From Acidimicrobiia bacterium (GTDB lineage: Bacteria > Actinomycetota > Acidimicrobiia > Spongiisociales > SHLN01), in contig JAUXJL010000054.1 of assembly GCA_030624805.1 (NCBI GenBank), positions 1 through 9,785 of the forward strand: a stretch of DNA of 9,785 nucleotides, in the 5' to 3' direction. Position numbers and translations under genes: made by a program. The notes under the pieces were generated by a model that did not search any database, had not been told where the DNA came from, and was given only the letters and a program-made list of their open reading frames with translations. This document shows positions 1 through 6,365 of this stretch, one piece after another (positions within the stretch are counted from its first letter, which is position 1; every line of letters starts with the position of its first letter).

Positions 1-762
1 CCCGGCGTCATCTGAGCCGAGACGCAGCCACATGACCACGTGGGCGACGAGCAGCATGACGAGGAACGCGGTAATCCGACTCTCTCCATCTGCTCCTAGT
101 CGTACGAGAACGAGCGCCCCAACCGCAACGGTCACTGCCAGGGTGGCCAACACAGTGCCGCCGGCTGCCTCAATCGTGTGCATGCTGGGGCTCAGAACCG
201 CCCAAGCCAGGACCAACAACACACTAAGGGCCGTTACGACCCCGAAACCTTCCGAACTCCACGCCCACACCGATCCCACTACACCAATTATGGAAATCAA
301 CGCCGGCCAGCGCATGAGGCCACTGCCGCGTCTGGCCGCCTCATCGAAGGCGTCCCACACCCAGGCACCCGCCACCCCGACAAGCACGATTGCAAACCAC
401 TTGTCGGATCCGAGGTTGGCAGCAAGCAGCACGGCCCAGGCCAGCAGGGGCAGCGCCGGTGTCTGCAGATAGCGGGCGGGAACGGCTCGGGCTTCATCTT
501 CGCGACCGAGCTTGACGTCCTCGATGGTTCCACCGGAAACCGGAGGCAACACTGCCCCCTCGTCTTCGTCTGCCACTCGAGTAGACGGGTCGGCAGGTTC
601 CCCGTTTACCCAAACGTTGGCGGTGGCGAGGCTGCGGGCGAAATCCGACCCATACGTGGCTGCGGCGGCGGCGAGAATCTCGTCAACGGTTTGGCCTGGA
701 ATATTGACTTCGGAGGTCCCCGCGGCTTGGCGGAGACCGGCGAAGAGTCGAAGAGTCGGCAT
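1..762 (-). CDS. MoaD-like sulfur-carrier domain fused to a polytopic membrane domain (C-terminus beyond the window)
   Basis: The frame opens at ATG 762-760 and has no stop for 254 codons to the window edge. Residues 1-78 read as a MoaD/ThiS-family beta-grasp domain: the start MPTLRLFAGLRQAAG, then VWVNGEPAD and DEDEGAVLPPVSGG with Gly77-Gly78 in the place where MoaD normally ends. MoaD is thiocarboxylated on that terminal glycine and gives sulfur to molybdopterin synthase. Here a charged linker (about 79-98) follows, then about six hydrophobic segments (near 99-116, 120-137, 153-168, 173-190, 200-221, 229-246). Their spacing and the late stretch FLVMLLVAHVVMWLRLG loosely recall the N-terminal half of CdsA (phosphatidate cytidylyltransferase). 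The Asp and Ala-Tyr usual at that point in CdsA are absent, and the CdsA signature would lie outside the window. The MoaD part is fairly sure, the single-polypeptide fusion is seen directly, and the identity of the membrane part is open. The gene is divergent from the gene at 951. Confidence 0.7.
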   Translation of the reverse strand, partial: MPTLRLFAGLRQAAGTSEVNIPGQTVDEILAAAAATYGSDFARSLATANVWVNGEPADPSTRVADEDEGAVLPPVSGGTIEDVKLGREDEARAVPARYLQTPALPLLAWAVLLAANLGSDKWFAIVLVGVAGAWVWDAFDEAARRGSGLMRWPALISIIGVVGSVWAWSSEGFGVVTALSVLLVLAWAVLSPSMHTIEAAGGTVLATLAVTVAVGALVLVRLGADGESRITAFLVMLLVAHVVMWLRLGSDDAG

Positions 763-790
763 CAGCGAAACGTCCCGGGACGTATCAGCG
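761..790. promoter_or_regulatory. Palindrome flanked by direct repeats, next to the MoaD-fusion start
   Basis: ACGTCCCGGGACGT at 770-783 is a perfect 14-bp palindrome ending 8 bases upstream of the minus-strand ATG (762). ATCAGCG occurs on both sides as a direct repeat (761-767 and 784-790), the left copy overlapping the start codon. The GGGAC half read on the minus strand could also act as a weak ribosome binding site. A dimeric repressor operator is possible, but no regulator gene is visible, so its role is inferred. Confidence 0.3.
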
Positions 791-950
791 GACGGTGGCG
801 AGGTCGAGTAAACACGGCGTTCCTTCCCGGGCAGAGGTTAACCCGCGGCTCCACTTCAAGTCGGTTTCGGCACCGGATACTCTCGTTCAAGGTATAGGCT
901 TTTGGTGTCGAAACAACCAGGTATTGACACACCATCCGGGGGCTTTTTCC
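763..950. other. Divergent intergenic region (188 bp)
   Basis: This separates the minus-strand MoaD fusion from the plus-strand gene at 951 and must hold both promoters if each is transcribed from here. Visible AT-richer pieces are TATAGG at 893-898 (TATACC near 898-893 on the minus strand) and TTGACA at 924-929 on the plus strand. Neither has a convincing partner hexamer at 16-18 bases, so no promoter is called. A plus-strand frame runs on upstream of 951 to an ATG at 795, but that extension does not look like protein and would bury the membrane anchor behind about 85 residues. Confidence 0.4.
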
Positions 951-953
951 GTG
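938..953 (+). promoter_or_regulatory. Purine-rich site and GTG start chosen for the anchored protein
   Basis: GGGGG at 938-942 lies 8 bases before GTG at 951 and is the only Shine-Dalgarno-like run near the start of this frame. The next candidate, ATG at 975, has no such site. The choice decides an N-terminal cytoplasmic tail of about 32 residues. Confidence 0.45.
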
Positions 954-2309
954 GACACATTCGACCAAGACCCAATGGGCCACATTGAGGCTGGCCAGAT
1001 CGCGGCTCCGATGCCTGAGCAGCCGACGGGGAACGACCGGGGCCGCAAGCTCGTACTCGGTGGTTTGATCCTCCTGGCCGTAATCGCGATTGCTGCGGTT
1101 GCGTTCGCGACTATGAACGCCGGTCGCAGCAACGACGGCGCCGAAAGCCCCGAAGCAGCTATGCAGAAGTTCTTTGACGGCCTGTCCGCTGAAGACCTGG
1201 TTGCGAGCGTTGACGCCTTCCTCCCCAGTGAAGCCGATCCGGTCATTGATTACACCGGTTCGATCGGAACCGAGCTCAAACGCCTCGACGTCCTCACCGA
1301 CGACGTCAATCCCCAAGCCATCAGCGGCCTCAGCCTCGAATTCACAGACCTGACGTTCCGTACTGAGCCAATCGCCGAGGGGTTCGTGCGCGTCTACCTG
1401 ACAGATGGGGACGTCTTGTTCGACGTCGATCCGGCCGAGCTGCCACTCGGCAACCTCATCCTCGACAACATTCCGCCCGAAAGTCGCGAGGAATTCTTGA
1501 CTGACCCGCCTCCTGAGTCAGACAGCCTGGCCGGCGAAGACTTCTATATGGTGGCCGTCGAAGAGGATGGCGCCTGGTACCTCTCCCTTTGGTACACCGC
1601 CATGGACGCCATCTTCACCGAAACCGGATACGGCACCCCCAGCTTCGGCAACGGGGTAACGCCGATCGGTGCGAACTCTGCGGAGGCCGCAGTAGAAGCC
1701 GCCTTCCGCGAGCTACTTTCACTTGACCTCGAAGGCCTCATCGGCATGCTGCCTCCCACCGAGATGCGAGCCCTGTACGACTACATGCCCCTTGTCATGG
1801 CCGACTACAACGAAACCGTTGGTGCGTTCGGGAGCTTCGTCACCATCGACCTCAACTCACTTGGAACCTCGGTGACAGATGCCGGAGACAACACCAAGCG
1901 GGTGAAGATCGAGAGCTTCGACCTCGCGTTTAGCTCATTCTTCCTCGAGATCGACGGCGCCATCAGTTTCGATGGCGCATGCTTCGACATCACAATCAAC
2001 GATGCGAGCGGTACGCTCAGCGGCTTCGGGGCACCCATCCCCGATCACATCAACACCTGCGATTCGGAGATCGCCGACGCCCTCGGCTCCGGCCTCACCG
2101 GCATTGAGACACCAGACTTCCTCGGCGACCTCGGTGCTGCTGATACCGGCATCCTGGCCGTAGAAGAGGACGGCCGTTGGTATGTGAGCCCGACCGAAAC
2201 CCTCGGAGACGCCGTGCTGCAAGGGCTGAAGATCTGGGACAAAGAAACCCTCCAGGAGTACATCGAATGGATCGTGGAGGTCGGGAGCGGTTCTGATTCC
2301 CTCCTCTAG
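951..2309 (+). CDS. Single-pass membrane-anchored protein with two duplicated extracytoplasmic modules
   Basis: From GTG 951 this gives 452 residues. A short polar N-terminus is followed by one transmembrane helix at about residues 33-53 (KLVLGGLILLAVIAIAAVAF), then a large acidic extracytoplasmic part. That part is an internal duplication. SPEAAMQKFFDGLSAEDL (from about 66) matches SAEAAVEAAFRELLSLDL (from about 243), and VAVEEDGAWYLS (201-212) matches LAVEEDGRWYVS (402-413). The layout of a helical start and a strand-rich end closing on a WY motif resembles NTF2-like or DUF4878-type modules seen in exported actinobacterial proteins, but no family is assigned. Two cysteines (344 and 370) occur only in the second module and could form a disulfide. 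There are no catalytic motifs, and ligand or protein binding at the cell surface is a guess. hflX starts 18 bases after its stop, so co-transcription is likely. Confidence 0.8.
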   Translation: MDTFDQDPMGHIEAGQIAAPMPEQPTGNDRGRKLVLGGLILLAVIAIAAVAFATMNAGRSNDGAESPEAAMQKFFDGLSAEDLVASVDAFLPSEADPVIDYTGSIGTELKRLDVLTDDVNPQAISGLSLEFTDLTFRTEPIAEGFVRVYLTDGDVLFDVDPAELPLGNLILDNIPPESREEFLTDPPPESDSLAGEDFYMVAVEEDGAWYLSLWYTAMDAIFTETGYGTPSFGNGVTPIGANSAEAAVEAAFRELLSLDLEGLIGMLPPTEMRALYDYMPLVMADYNETVGAFGSFVTIDLNSLGTSVTDAGDNTKRVKIESFDLAFSSFFLEIDGAISFDGACFDITINDASGTLSGFGAPIPDHINTCDSEIADALGSGLTGIETPDFLGDLGAADTGILAVEEDGRWYVSPTETLGDAVLQGLKIWDKETLQEYIEWIVEVGSGSDSLL

Positions 2310-2327
2310 ACCTCGGATCGTTTCCAC

Positions 2328-3626
2328 TTGACGACCGGGGGCAGGCAACGCCGACGTCTCACCGCCACCGAGACCGACCTCGGTGTTGTCCAGCAGCGGG
2401 CCTACCTCGTGAGCGTTGTGACAACCGGAATCACCGACCGCGAGGCCGAACTTTCTATCGGCGAACTGGGCGAGCTCACCGTCACGGCGGGGTCCGAGCC
2501 GGAAGGCCGAACGATCCTCACTCGTGACCGGATCGACCCCGCCACCTTCATCGGCAAAGGCCAAGCCCAGCGCCTTCGACGGGAAGCTACCGCCGCCGAC
2601 GTGGACCTGGTGGTGTTCGACAACCCGCTCAGCCCCGTTCAGCAGCGCAACCTGCAGGAAGTCTTCGGGTGCGACGTGGTCGACCGAACGGCAGTCATCC
2701 TCGACATCTTCGCCCAGCACGCCACCTCAAAGGCAGGGATGTTGCAAGTGGAGCTGGCACAGCTCCGCTATCGCCTCCCCCGCCTGCGGGGCCGCGGCAT
2801 CGCCATGAGCCGACTGGCCGGCGGAATCGGGACCCGCGGACCGGGTGAAACGAAACTCGAGACCGACCGCCGGCGGATCAGCACCCGCATTACCAAGCTC
2901 GAGAAGGAGCTGGCCCACATCGGGCGGGTTCGAAAGACCCAGCGCAAGGCCCGGGCTACTGCCGACGTGACTGGGGTCGCGCTCGTTGGATACACAAATG
3001 CAGGCAAATCGACGTTGCTCAACGCACTCACCGATGCCGGCGCCCTGACCGAGGATCAGCTGTTCTCGACTGTCGACCCGACGGTCCGTCGCCTCGAGCT
3101 CGCGTCGGGGCCGTTGCTGCTTTCGGATACGGTCGGGTTTGTGCGCAACCTGCCCCACGAACTGGTCGAGGCGTTCCGATCCACCCTCGAACAGATCTCC
3201 GAAGCCGATGTGTTGCTCCACGTGGTTGATGCATCCGACCCCGAGCCCGCCCGTCAGATCGCTGCAGTACACGAAGTACTTGGCGAAATCGGCGCCCTCG
3301 GGCTCCCCGAGCTGATTGTGTTCAACAAGTCTGACGTCGCCCCAGCTTTGGTCGTGGAGCGGTTGTTAGCCCTTCACGACGCCGCGATTGCCATTTCGGC
3401 CCGAGAGGGAGACGGCCTCGACCAGCTCCTTGACCGACTCACTGAGGCTCGCAGGGCCGACCACATCGTGGCGGCCTTCGTAGTCCCCTACGAGCACGGA
3501 GAGGTCGTTGCAGGCCTGCATCGGGATGGCGAAGTCTTGGAGGAGTCGTTTGAGGCGCAGGCCACACATTTGAAGGTCCGGGGACCGATCGCGGCCTTCC
3601 ACCACTACGACGAATACCGCGTCTAA
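2328..3626 (+). CDS. hflX: GTPase HflX (ribosome-splitting/rescue factor)
   Basis: This 432-residue protein matches HflX along its full length. The N-terminal nucleotide-binding region has FIGKGQ (74-79), VVFDNPLSPVQQRNL (95-109) and VVDRTAVILDIFAQ (117-130), followed by the family signature GGIGTRGPGETKLETDRR (165-182). The G domain shows G1 GYTNAGKST (221-229), the G2 region TVDPT (248-252), G3 DTVG (277-280), G4 NKSD (343-346) and a G5 SAR (357-359). HflX binds the large ribosomal subunit and splits stalled or hibernating ribosomes using GTP, mostly under stress. The start is a TTG with only a weak CGGA upstream. A later in-frame GTG exists (codon 28, near 2409), but starting there would lose an N-terminal part that resembles other family members. 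The G motifs are intact and length is normal. It lies between two genes for exported proteins, with gaps of 18 and 28 bases. Confidence 0.95.
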   Translation: MTTGGRQRRRLTATETDLGVVQQRAYLVSVVTTGITDREAELSIGELGELTVTAGSEPEGRTILTRDRIDPATFIGKGQAQRLRREATAADVDLVVFDNPLSPVQQRNLQEVFGCDVVDRTAVILDIFAQHATSKAGMLQVELAQLRYRLPRLRGRGIAMSRLAGGIGTRGPGETKLETDRRRISTRITKLEKELAHIGRVRKTQRKARATADVTGVALVGYTNAGKSTLLNALTDAGALTEDQLFSTVDPTVRRLELASGPLLLSDTVGFVRNLPHELVEAFRSTLEQISEADVLLHVVDASDPEPARQIAAVHEVLGEIGALGLPELIVFNKSDVAPALVVERLLALHDAAIAISAREGDGLDQLLDRLTEARRADHIVAAFVVPYEHGEVVAGLHRDGEVLEESFEAQATHLKVRGPIAAFHHYDEYRV

Positions 3627-3642
3627 CCGAGATCCGGGTTCC

Positions 3643-3654
3643 TACACTCGCCCC
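3643..3654 (+). promoter_or_regulatory. Possible leaderless -10 element before the lipoprotein gene
   Basis: TACACT (3643-3648) fits the actinobacterial TANNNT -10 consensus and ends 6 bases before ATG 3655. That places a transcription start at or beside the A of the start codon. No Shine-Dalgarno sequence exists in the 28 bases after hflX, which fits leaderless translation. No good -35 hexamer is seen, so this is suggestive only. Read-through from hflX is the alternative. Confidence 0.35.
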
Positions 3655-4281
3655 ATGCGCAAACGTGCGGTCGCTCTCGCCGTGGTCGCTGCCTCGTGCA
3701 GCGGAGGCAGCGCCGACCCGACTCTCGAGTCGACAGTCCCAAGTACGACAACCACCGTTGCGCCTTCGACAACCACCTCAACAATCACCACGAGCACTTC
3801 CCCGCCCTCATCTACGACGAGCACGACACTCTTCCCGAACGGTCTGACACATACGCATCCGGGCTTCACGCTCTCCTACCCGGAGAACTGGAGCAACGAT
3901 CCCGACTTCCCCGGCACCGGTGTCGGCTTCCTCGAGGACCACACAGCTCTGGCTCTACCGGCGACGACCGTTGCAATCTCCTTGGAGACACAGGAGGCCG
4001 GGTTCGATCTCGACGCTCACATCCAGCGCATCCAGGACGATCTGTCCCTGTTCGTACCCGATTTCCGGGTTTTGCAATCAGGCGAACAGGATGTCGATGG
4101 CGTCCGCTCAGTCTGGTTCGAATACGCCGACGAGTTCAACGGGCTCCCGATCGTGATCCGTGAGCAAGTGGCGCTGCGCGAGACTCTGCTGGTCACGTTC
4201 ACGCTCATATCGCCGGTCGAGTTCTTTGAATTCGACGCCACCCAGTTCGAGATGGTCGTCGAGAGCTTCCGTTTCACATGA
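3655..4281 (+). CDS. Secreted lipoprotein with Thr/Ser linker and PsbP/DUF1795-like domain
   Basis: A 208-residue protein. It begins MRKRAVALAVVAASC, a short signal peptide with a positive n-region, hydrophobic core and lipobox-like AAS-Cys15. It should be lipid-modified on Cys15 and kept on the outer face of the membrane. Residues about 24-60 are a low-complexity Thr/Ser/Pro linker, likely a spacer through the cell wall and possibly glycosylated. The C-terminal domain (about 65-208) starts HPGFTLSYPENWS and closes VVESFRF, the usual frame of PsbP-like/DUF1795 domains, which are small single-domain proteins of mostly unknown role in bacteria. The signal peptide is shorter than usual, so the lipidation call is moderate. 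The stop overlaps the pdxH start by 4 bases (ATGA), implying translational coupling. Confidence 0.8.
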   Translation: MRKRAVALAVVAASCSGGSADPTLESTVPSTTTTVAPSTTTSTITTSTSPPSSTTSTTLFPNGLTHTHPGFTLSYPENWSNDPDFPGTGVGFLEDHTALALPATTVAISLETQEAGFDLDAHIQRIQDDLSLFVPDFRVLQSGEQDVDGVRSVWFEYADEFNGLPIVIREQVALRETLLVTFTLISPVEFFEFDATQFEMVVESFRFT

Positions 4282-4895
4282 TCGGTCACTCCGACAGCTC
4301 CCTGCTGGACCCCAACAACATGGCGGACGACCCGGTCACCGAGTTCGCCGCTTGGTTCGAGGCTGCCCAGGAAGCCGGGCTCACTCAGCCAAACGCGATG
4401 ATTCTGGCGACGGCCCGCAATGACAAACCATCGGTGAGAACCGTCCTGCTCAAGAGTTTCGACGACCGCGGATTCGTCTTCTATACCAACTACGAGAGCC
4501 GCAAGGGCCGCGAATTGGCCGTCAACCCGCAGGCGGCACTCAACTTCACGTGGCTGGATCTTCACCGTCAAGTCCGGATCGAAGGCTTCGCAAGGCCGAT
4601 CGATGAAGCAGAGTCCGATGAGTACTACGCCACCCGACCCCGTGGAGCGCAACTCACAGCTGGAATCTCACGCCAGAGCGACGTGATCTCCGATCGGAGC
4701 CAGCTGGAACAGGCCTTCGCCGCGGCCGACGAGAAGTTCGCATCCGGTGGTGTCCCGCGACCCGCTCACTGGGGCGGGTTCCGCCTCCAACCGGTTGTGG
4801 TCGAGTTCTGGCAGGGTCAACCTGACCGTCTCCACGACCGGATTCGGTATCGCCACACCGGGTCGGAATGGCTCAAGGAGCGGCTGTCTCCCTGA
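4278..4895 (+). CDS. pdxH: Pyridoxamine/pyridoxine 5'-phosphate oxidase
   Basis: A 205-residue FMN enzyme that oxidises pyridoxine or pyridoxamine 5'-phosphate with O2 to pyridoxal 5'-phosphate, the last step of PLP salvage. Family landmarks are in order: RTVLLK (54-59), FYTNYESRKG (68-77), RQVRIEG (97-103), YYATRPRGAQ (116-125), SRQSDVI (131-137), WGGFR (155-159), EFWQGQPDRLHDR (166-178) and the C-terminal ERLSP. Arg54, Lys59, Ser74-Arg75-Lys76, Gln98, Trp168, Arg174 and His176 match positions that bind FMN or the phosphate substrate in the E. coli enzyme. The start at 4278 overlaps the lipoprotein stop. An internal ATG at 4320 (Met15) is possible, but the residues before it resemble the usual leader LxxADLxxDP, so the longer form is preferred. 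Length is normal. The heptad repeat array starts 4 bases after the stop and does not enter the gene. Confidence 0.96.
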   Translation: MIGHSDSSLLDPNNMADDPVTEFAAWFEAAQEAGLTQPNAMILATARNDKPSVRTVLLKSFDDRGFVFYTNYESRKGRELAVNPQAALNFTWLDLHRQVRIEGFARPIDEAESDEYYATRPRGAQLTAGISRQSDVISDRSQLEQAFAAADEKFASGGVPRPAHWGGFRLQPVVVEFWQGQPDRLHDRIRYRHTGSEWLKERLSP

Positions 4896-4898
4896 GGC

Positions 4899-5010
4899 GC
4901 AGGACGCAGGACGCAATACGCAGGACGCAATACGCAGGACGCAGGACGCAATACGCAATACGCAGGACGCGATACGCAATACGCAATACGCAGTACGCAA
5001 TACGTAGTTC
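4899..5010 (+). repeat. Heptanucleotide tandem array, GCAGGAC / GCAATAC
   Basis: Fifteen consecutive 7-bp units stay in perfect register from 4899 to 5003. They are mainly two forms, A = GCAGGAC and B = GCAATAC, in the order A A B A B A A B B A b B B b B, where the b units are GCGATAC (4969) and GCAGTAC (4990). A decayed unit, GTAGTTC, follows at 5004-5010. The array sits 4 bases past the pdxH stop. Because 7 is not a multiple of 3 and the units hold no stop codons, it produces meaningless open frames on both strands (QDAIRNT-like and YCVLRIA-like). It resembles, in unit length only, the short tandem heptamers (STRR) known from cyanobacteria. Function is unknown. Confidence 0.95.
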
Positions 5011-5052
5011 TCAACAGCGTTGCTGGCTCAATAAATGGGGTTTCCTCGGGCT

Positions 5053-5069
5053 TGGCGCCGGCGGCGCCA
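5053..5069. repeat. Small perfect inverted repeat (TGGCGCC-GGC-GGCGCCA)
   Basis: The arms TGGCGCC (5053-5059) and GGCGCCA (5063-5069) pair perfectly with a 3-base spacer. It belongs to the hairpin-rich part of the convergent intergenic region. The stretch 5011-5105 holds nothing else that I can name. Confidence 0.6.
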
Positions 5070-5105
5070 GCCGTCGATCACTTCGCCATCCGGTGGCAAC
5101 ACTCG

Positions 5106-5144
5106 GCTGCCCCTTGGGCAGCTAAGCAGTTGCGACGCAACTGC
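5106..5144. repeat. Two adjacent perfect hairpins
   Basis: GCTGCCC-CTT-GGGCAGC (5106-5122) is followed 3 bases later by GCAGTTGCG-A-CGCAACTGC (5126-5144; in practice a loop of 3 or more bases). Both stems are perfect (7 and up to 9 bp), and a third hairpin starts 3 bases further on. Either strand could form them, as expected of a boundary between convergent operons, but they also resemble REP-type palindromic elements. Confidence 0.65.
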
Positions 5145-5147
5145 CAA

Positions 5148-5170
5148 GCCGGGCAAAGCCCGGCCTTTGT
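5148..5170 (+). terminator. Probable terminator-like hairpin for the hflX-pdxH operon, possibly bidirectional
   Basis: GCCGGGC-AAA-GCCCGGC (5148-5164) is a perfect 7-bp, all G/C stem with a 3-base loop, followed on the plus strand by CTTTGT. The U-tract is short, as is common in high-GC genomes. It lies 250 bases after the pdxH stop and 64 bases after the mltG stop read from the other side, so it could end transcription from both directions. Beyond it, 5171-5234 holds only a small direct repeat (GAGAAATAC / GAGAAATAT). Confidence 0.45.
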
Positions 5171-5234
5171 CGGCCCGCAACCCCACGGTGTTCGCGACGC
5201 GGCCGAGAAATACGAAGAGAAATATTGAGGGCCC

Positions 5235-6365
5235 CTAAATAATCCCTTCCGCCCGCGCTTTGGCCACCTTGGCGTTGTGCTCATCGAGGGTCGTAGAGAA
5301 ACCGTGCCGACCTTCGTCGTCCACAACCACGTAGTAGTAGAAGTTTGTTTCGGCCGGGTTGGCGGCCGCCTCGAGCGAGGCGCGCCGAACGGCACCTATC
5401 GGAGTCGGGACCAGCCCGGCGTATCTATAGGTGTTGTAGAGCGAGTCGATCTCCTTATCTGCGTCGGTCGGCACCCCGCGCTCACCTTTGGCATAAACAA
5501 GCGCGGCATCGACGTTCAGGCCCTGACCTATCTCCAAACGGTTGTAGATGACGCTGCTAATCAACGGGCGGTCATCGTCGAGCTTGGCTTCAGCCTCAAT
5601 GAGCGAAGCCACGATCAGAGCGTCGTAGATGGCTTCGTTGCTGGCGGTGTCGGGGTCGTCAACAAACCCAAGCGACTCGAGCCGAGACCAGTCGACGGCA
5701 GCCACCCGATCCTCCATCGTTGAAACCAGCGTCCCAACGATCGTCTCTGGCACTGCGTCGACGAAAAACTCATACGTGTCGGGAAATAACAGACCATCCC
5801 AATCCGACAAACGGCCGCCTGCCAGGGTCTCGGGCATGAGGCTCGAGGTGACGTTCCCGGTCACGAGTGGCTCGGATAGCTCTTCGGCGGTGAATTCGGT
5901 TTGCCGGGCCAAGGAGGCAATAACTTCATCGATCCAGAGGCCCTCGATCACCGTGAGACGGAATGTGTCGTCCCCCGCCGGCCCCGCCACCAATTGTTGG
6001 AGCACGTCGTCGGTTGCCATACCGGTCGTCAATTCGTATGACCCGGCCTTCAAGGCAGAGGTGAGCTCCTGGATAGCCACCTCATCAACAAACTCGACCG
6101 AAGACCCGATGACGCCCGCGTCCTCCAGCAGGGCGCCAATGTTGCGAGCCGTCGAGCCGGCCGGTATCTCGACAGTGACAGGGGTTCCGGCTTCAATGGC
6201 GGCAGCGTCGTCGGGGCGAACTGTCTCACCGGCCCAGGTCCCGATCTGGATAGTTGCGAACGCACCAGCTGACAGGAGCACAAGGGCGATCAAAGGCGCA
6301 ATCCAGAATGGTCGGCGCGGGGGTATCGGATCGTATTGTGGAACTACGGTCAATTGTGTGGTCAT
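5235..6365 (-). CDS. mltG: Endolytic murein transglycosylase MltG (YceG-like)
   Basis: A 376-residue inner-membrane enzyme that cleaves nascent peptidoglycan strands and is thought to set glycan chain length by releasing them from the synthase. A short cytoplasmic tail (MTTQLTVVPQYDPIPPRRP) precedes one transmembrane helix (about 19-40). Residues about 62-125 form the LysM-like region (VEIPAGSTARNIGALLEDAG, LKAGSYELTTGM). The YceG catalytic part follows with EGLWIDEVIASLA (141-153), DGLLFPDTYEF (190-200), ASLIEAEAK (253-261) with Glu257 at the catalytic position of the family's ASIVEKE motif, SVIYNRLEIGQGLNVDAAL (281-299), SLYNTYRYAGLVPTPIG (318-334) and HGFSTTLDEHN (364-374). Its cytoplasmic tail is short compared with the long disordered tails of many actinobacterial MltG proteins. 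The ATG overlaps the ruvX stop by 4 bases, so it is translationally coupled, and it is the last gene of the operon. Confidence 0.95.
   Translation of the reverse strand: MTTQLTVVPQYDPIPPRRPFWIAPLIALVLLSAGAFATIQIGTWAGETVRPDDAAAIEAGTPVTVEIPAGSTARNIGALLEDAGVIGSSVEFVDEVAIQELTSALKAGSYELTTGMATDDVLQQLVAGPAGDDTFRLTVIEGLWIDEVIASLARQTEFTAEELSEPLVTGNVTSSLMPETLAGGRLSDWDGLLFPDTYEFFVDAVPETIVGTLVSTMEDRVAAVDWSRLESLGFVDDPDTASNEAIYDALIVASLIEAEAKLDDDRPLISSVIYNRLEIGQGLNVDAALVYAKGERGVPTDADKEIDSLYNTYRYAGLVPTPIGAVRRASLEAAANPAETNFYYYVVVDDEGRHGFSTTLDEHNAKVAKARAEGII

Noticed and set aside
1..762. EccD-like type VII secretion protein (ubiquitin-like domain plus membrane helices)
   Set aside because: The N-terminal domain carries MoaD-specific features (FAGLR start, PPVSGG end) that EccD lacks, and no other type VII genes are present.
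178..897. A 239-codon plus-strand open frame at the left end
   Set aside because: It is antisense to the MoaD-membrane frame, whose MoaD motifs and hydrophobic periodicity are convincing. The plus-strand translation is low-complexity and His/Gly/Arg-rich.
924..929. TTGACA as a -35 promoter element for the gene at 951
   Set aside because: No -10-like hexamer lies 16-18 bases downstream; that spacing falls on the start codon itself.
795..950. N-terminal extension of the anchored protein to ATG 795
   Set aside because: The extra 52 residues do not look like a structured protein, overlap the divergent intergenic region, and precede a GTG with a better ribosome site.
4320..4895. Shorter pdxH starting at the internal ATG
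   Set aside because: The 14 residues before it fit the usual N-terminal leader of the family, and the 4-base overlap with the lipoprotein stop is typical of a coupled start.
4899..5010. CRISPR-like array or coding repeat protein
   Set aside because: The units are 7 bp with no spacers, so it is not CRISPR. The period is not a multiple of three and all frames are equally open, so it is not coding.
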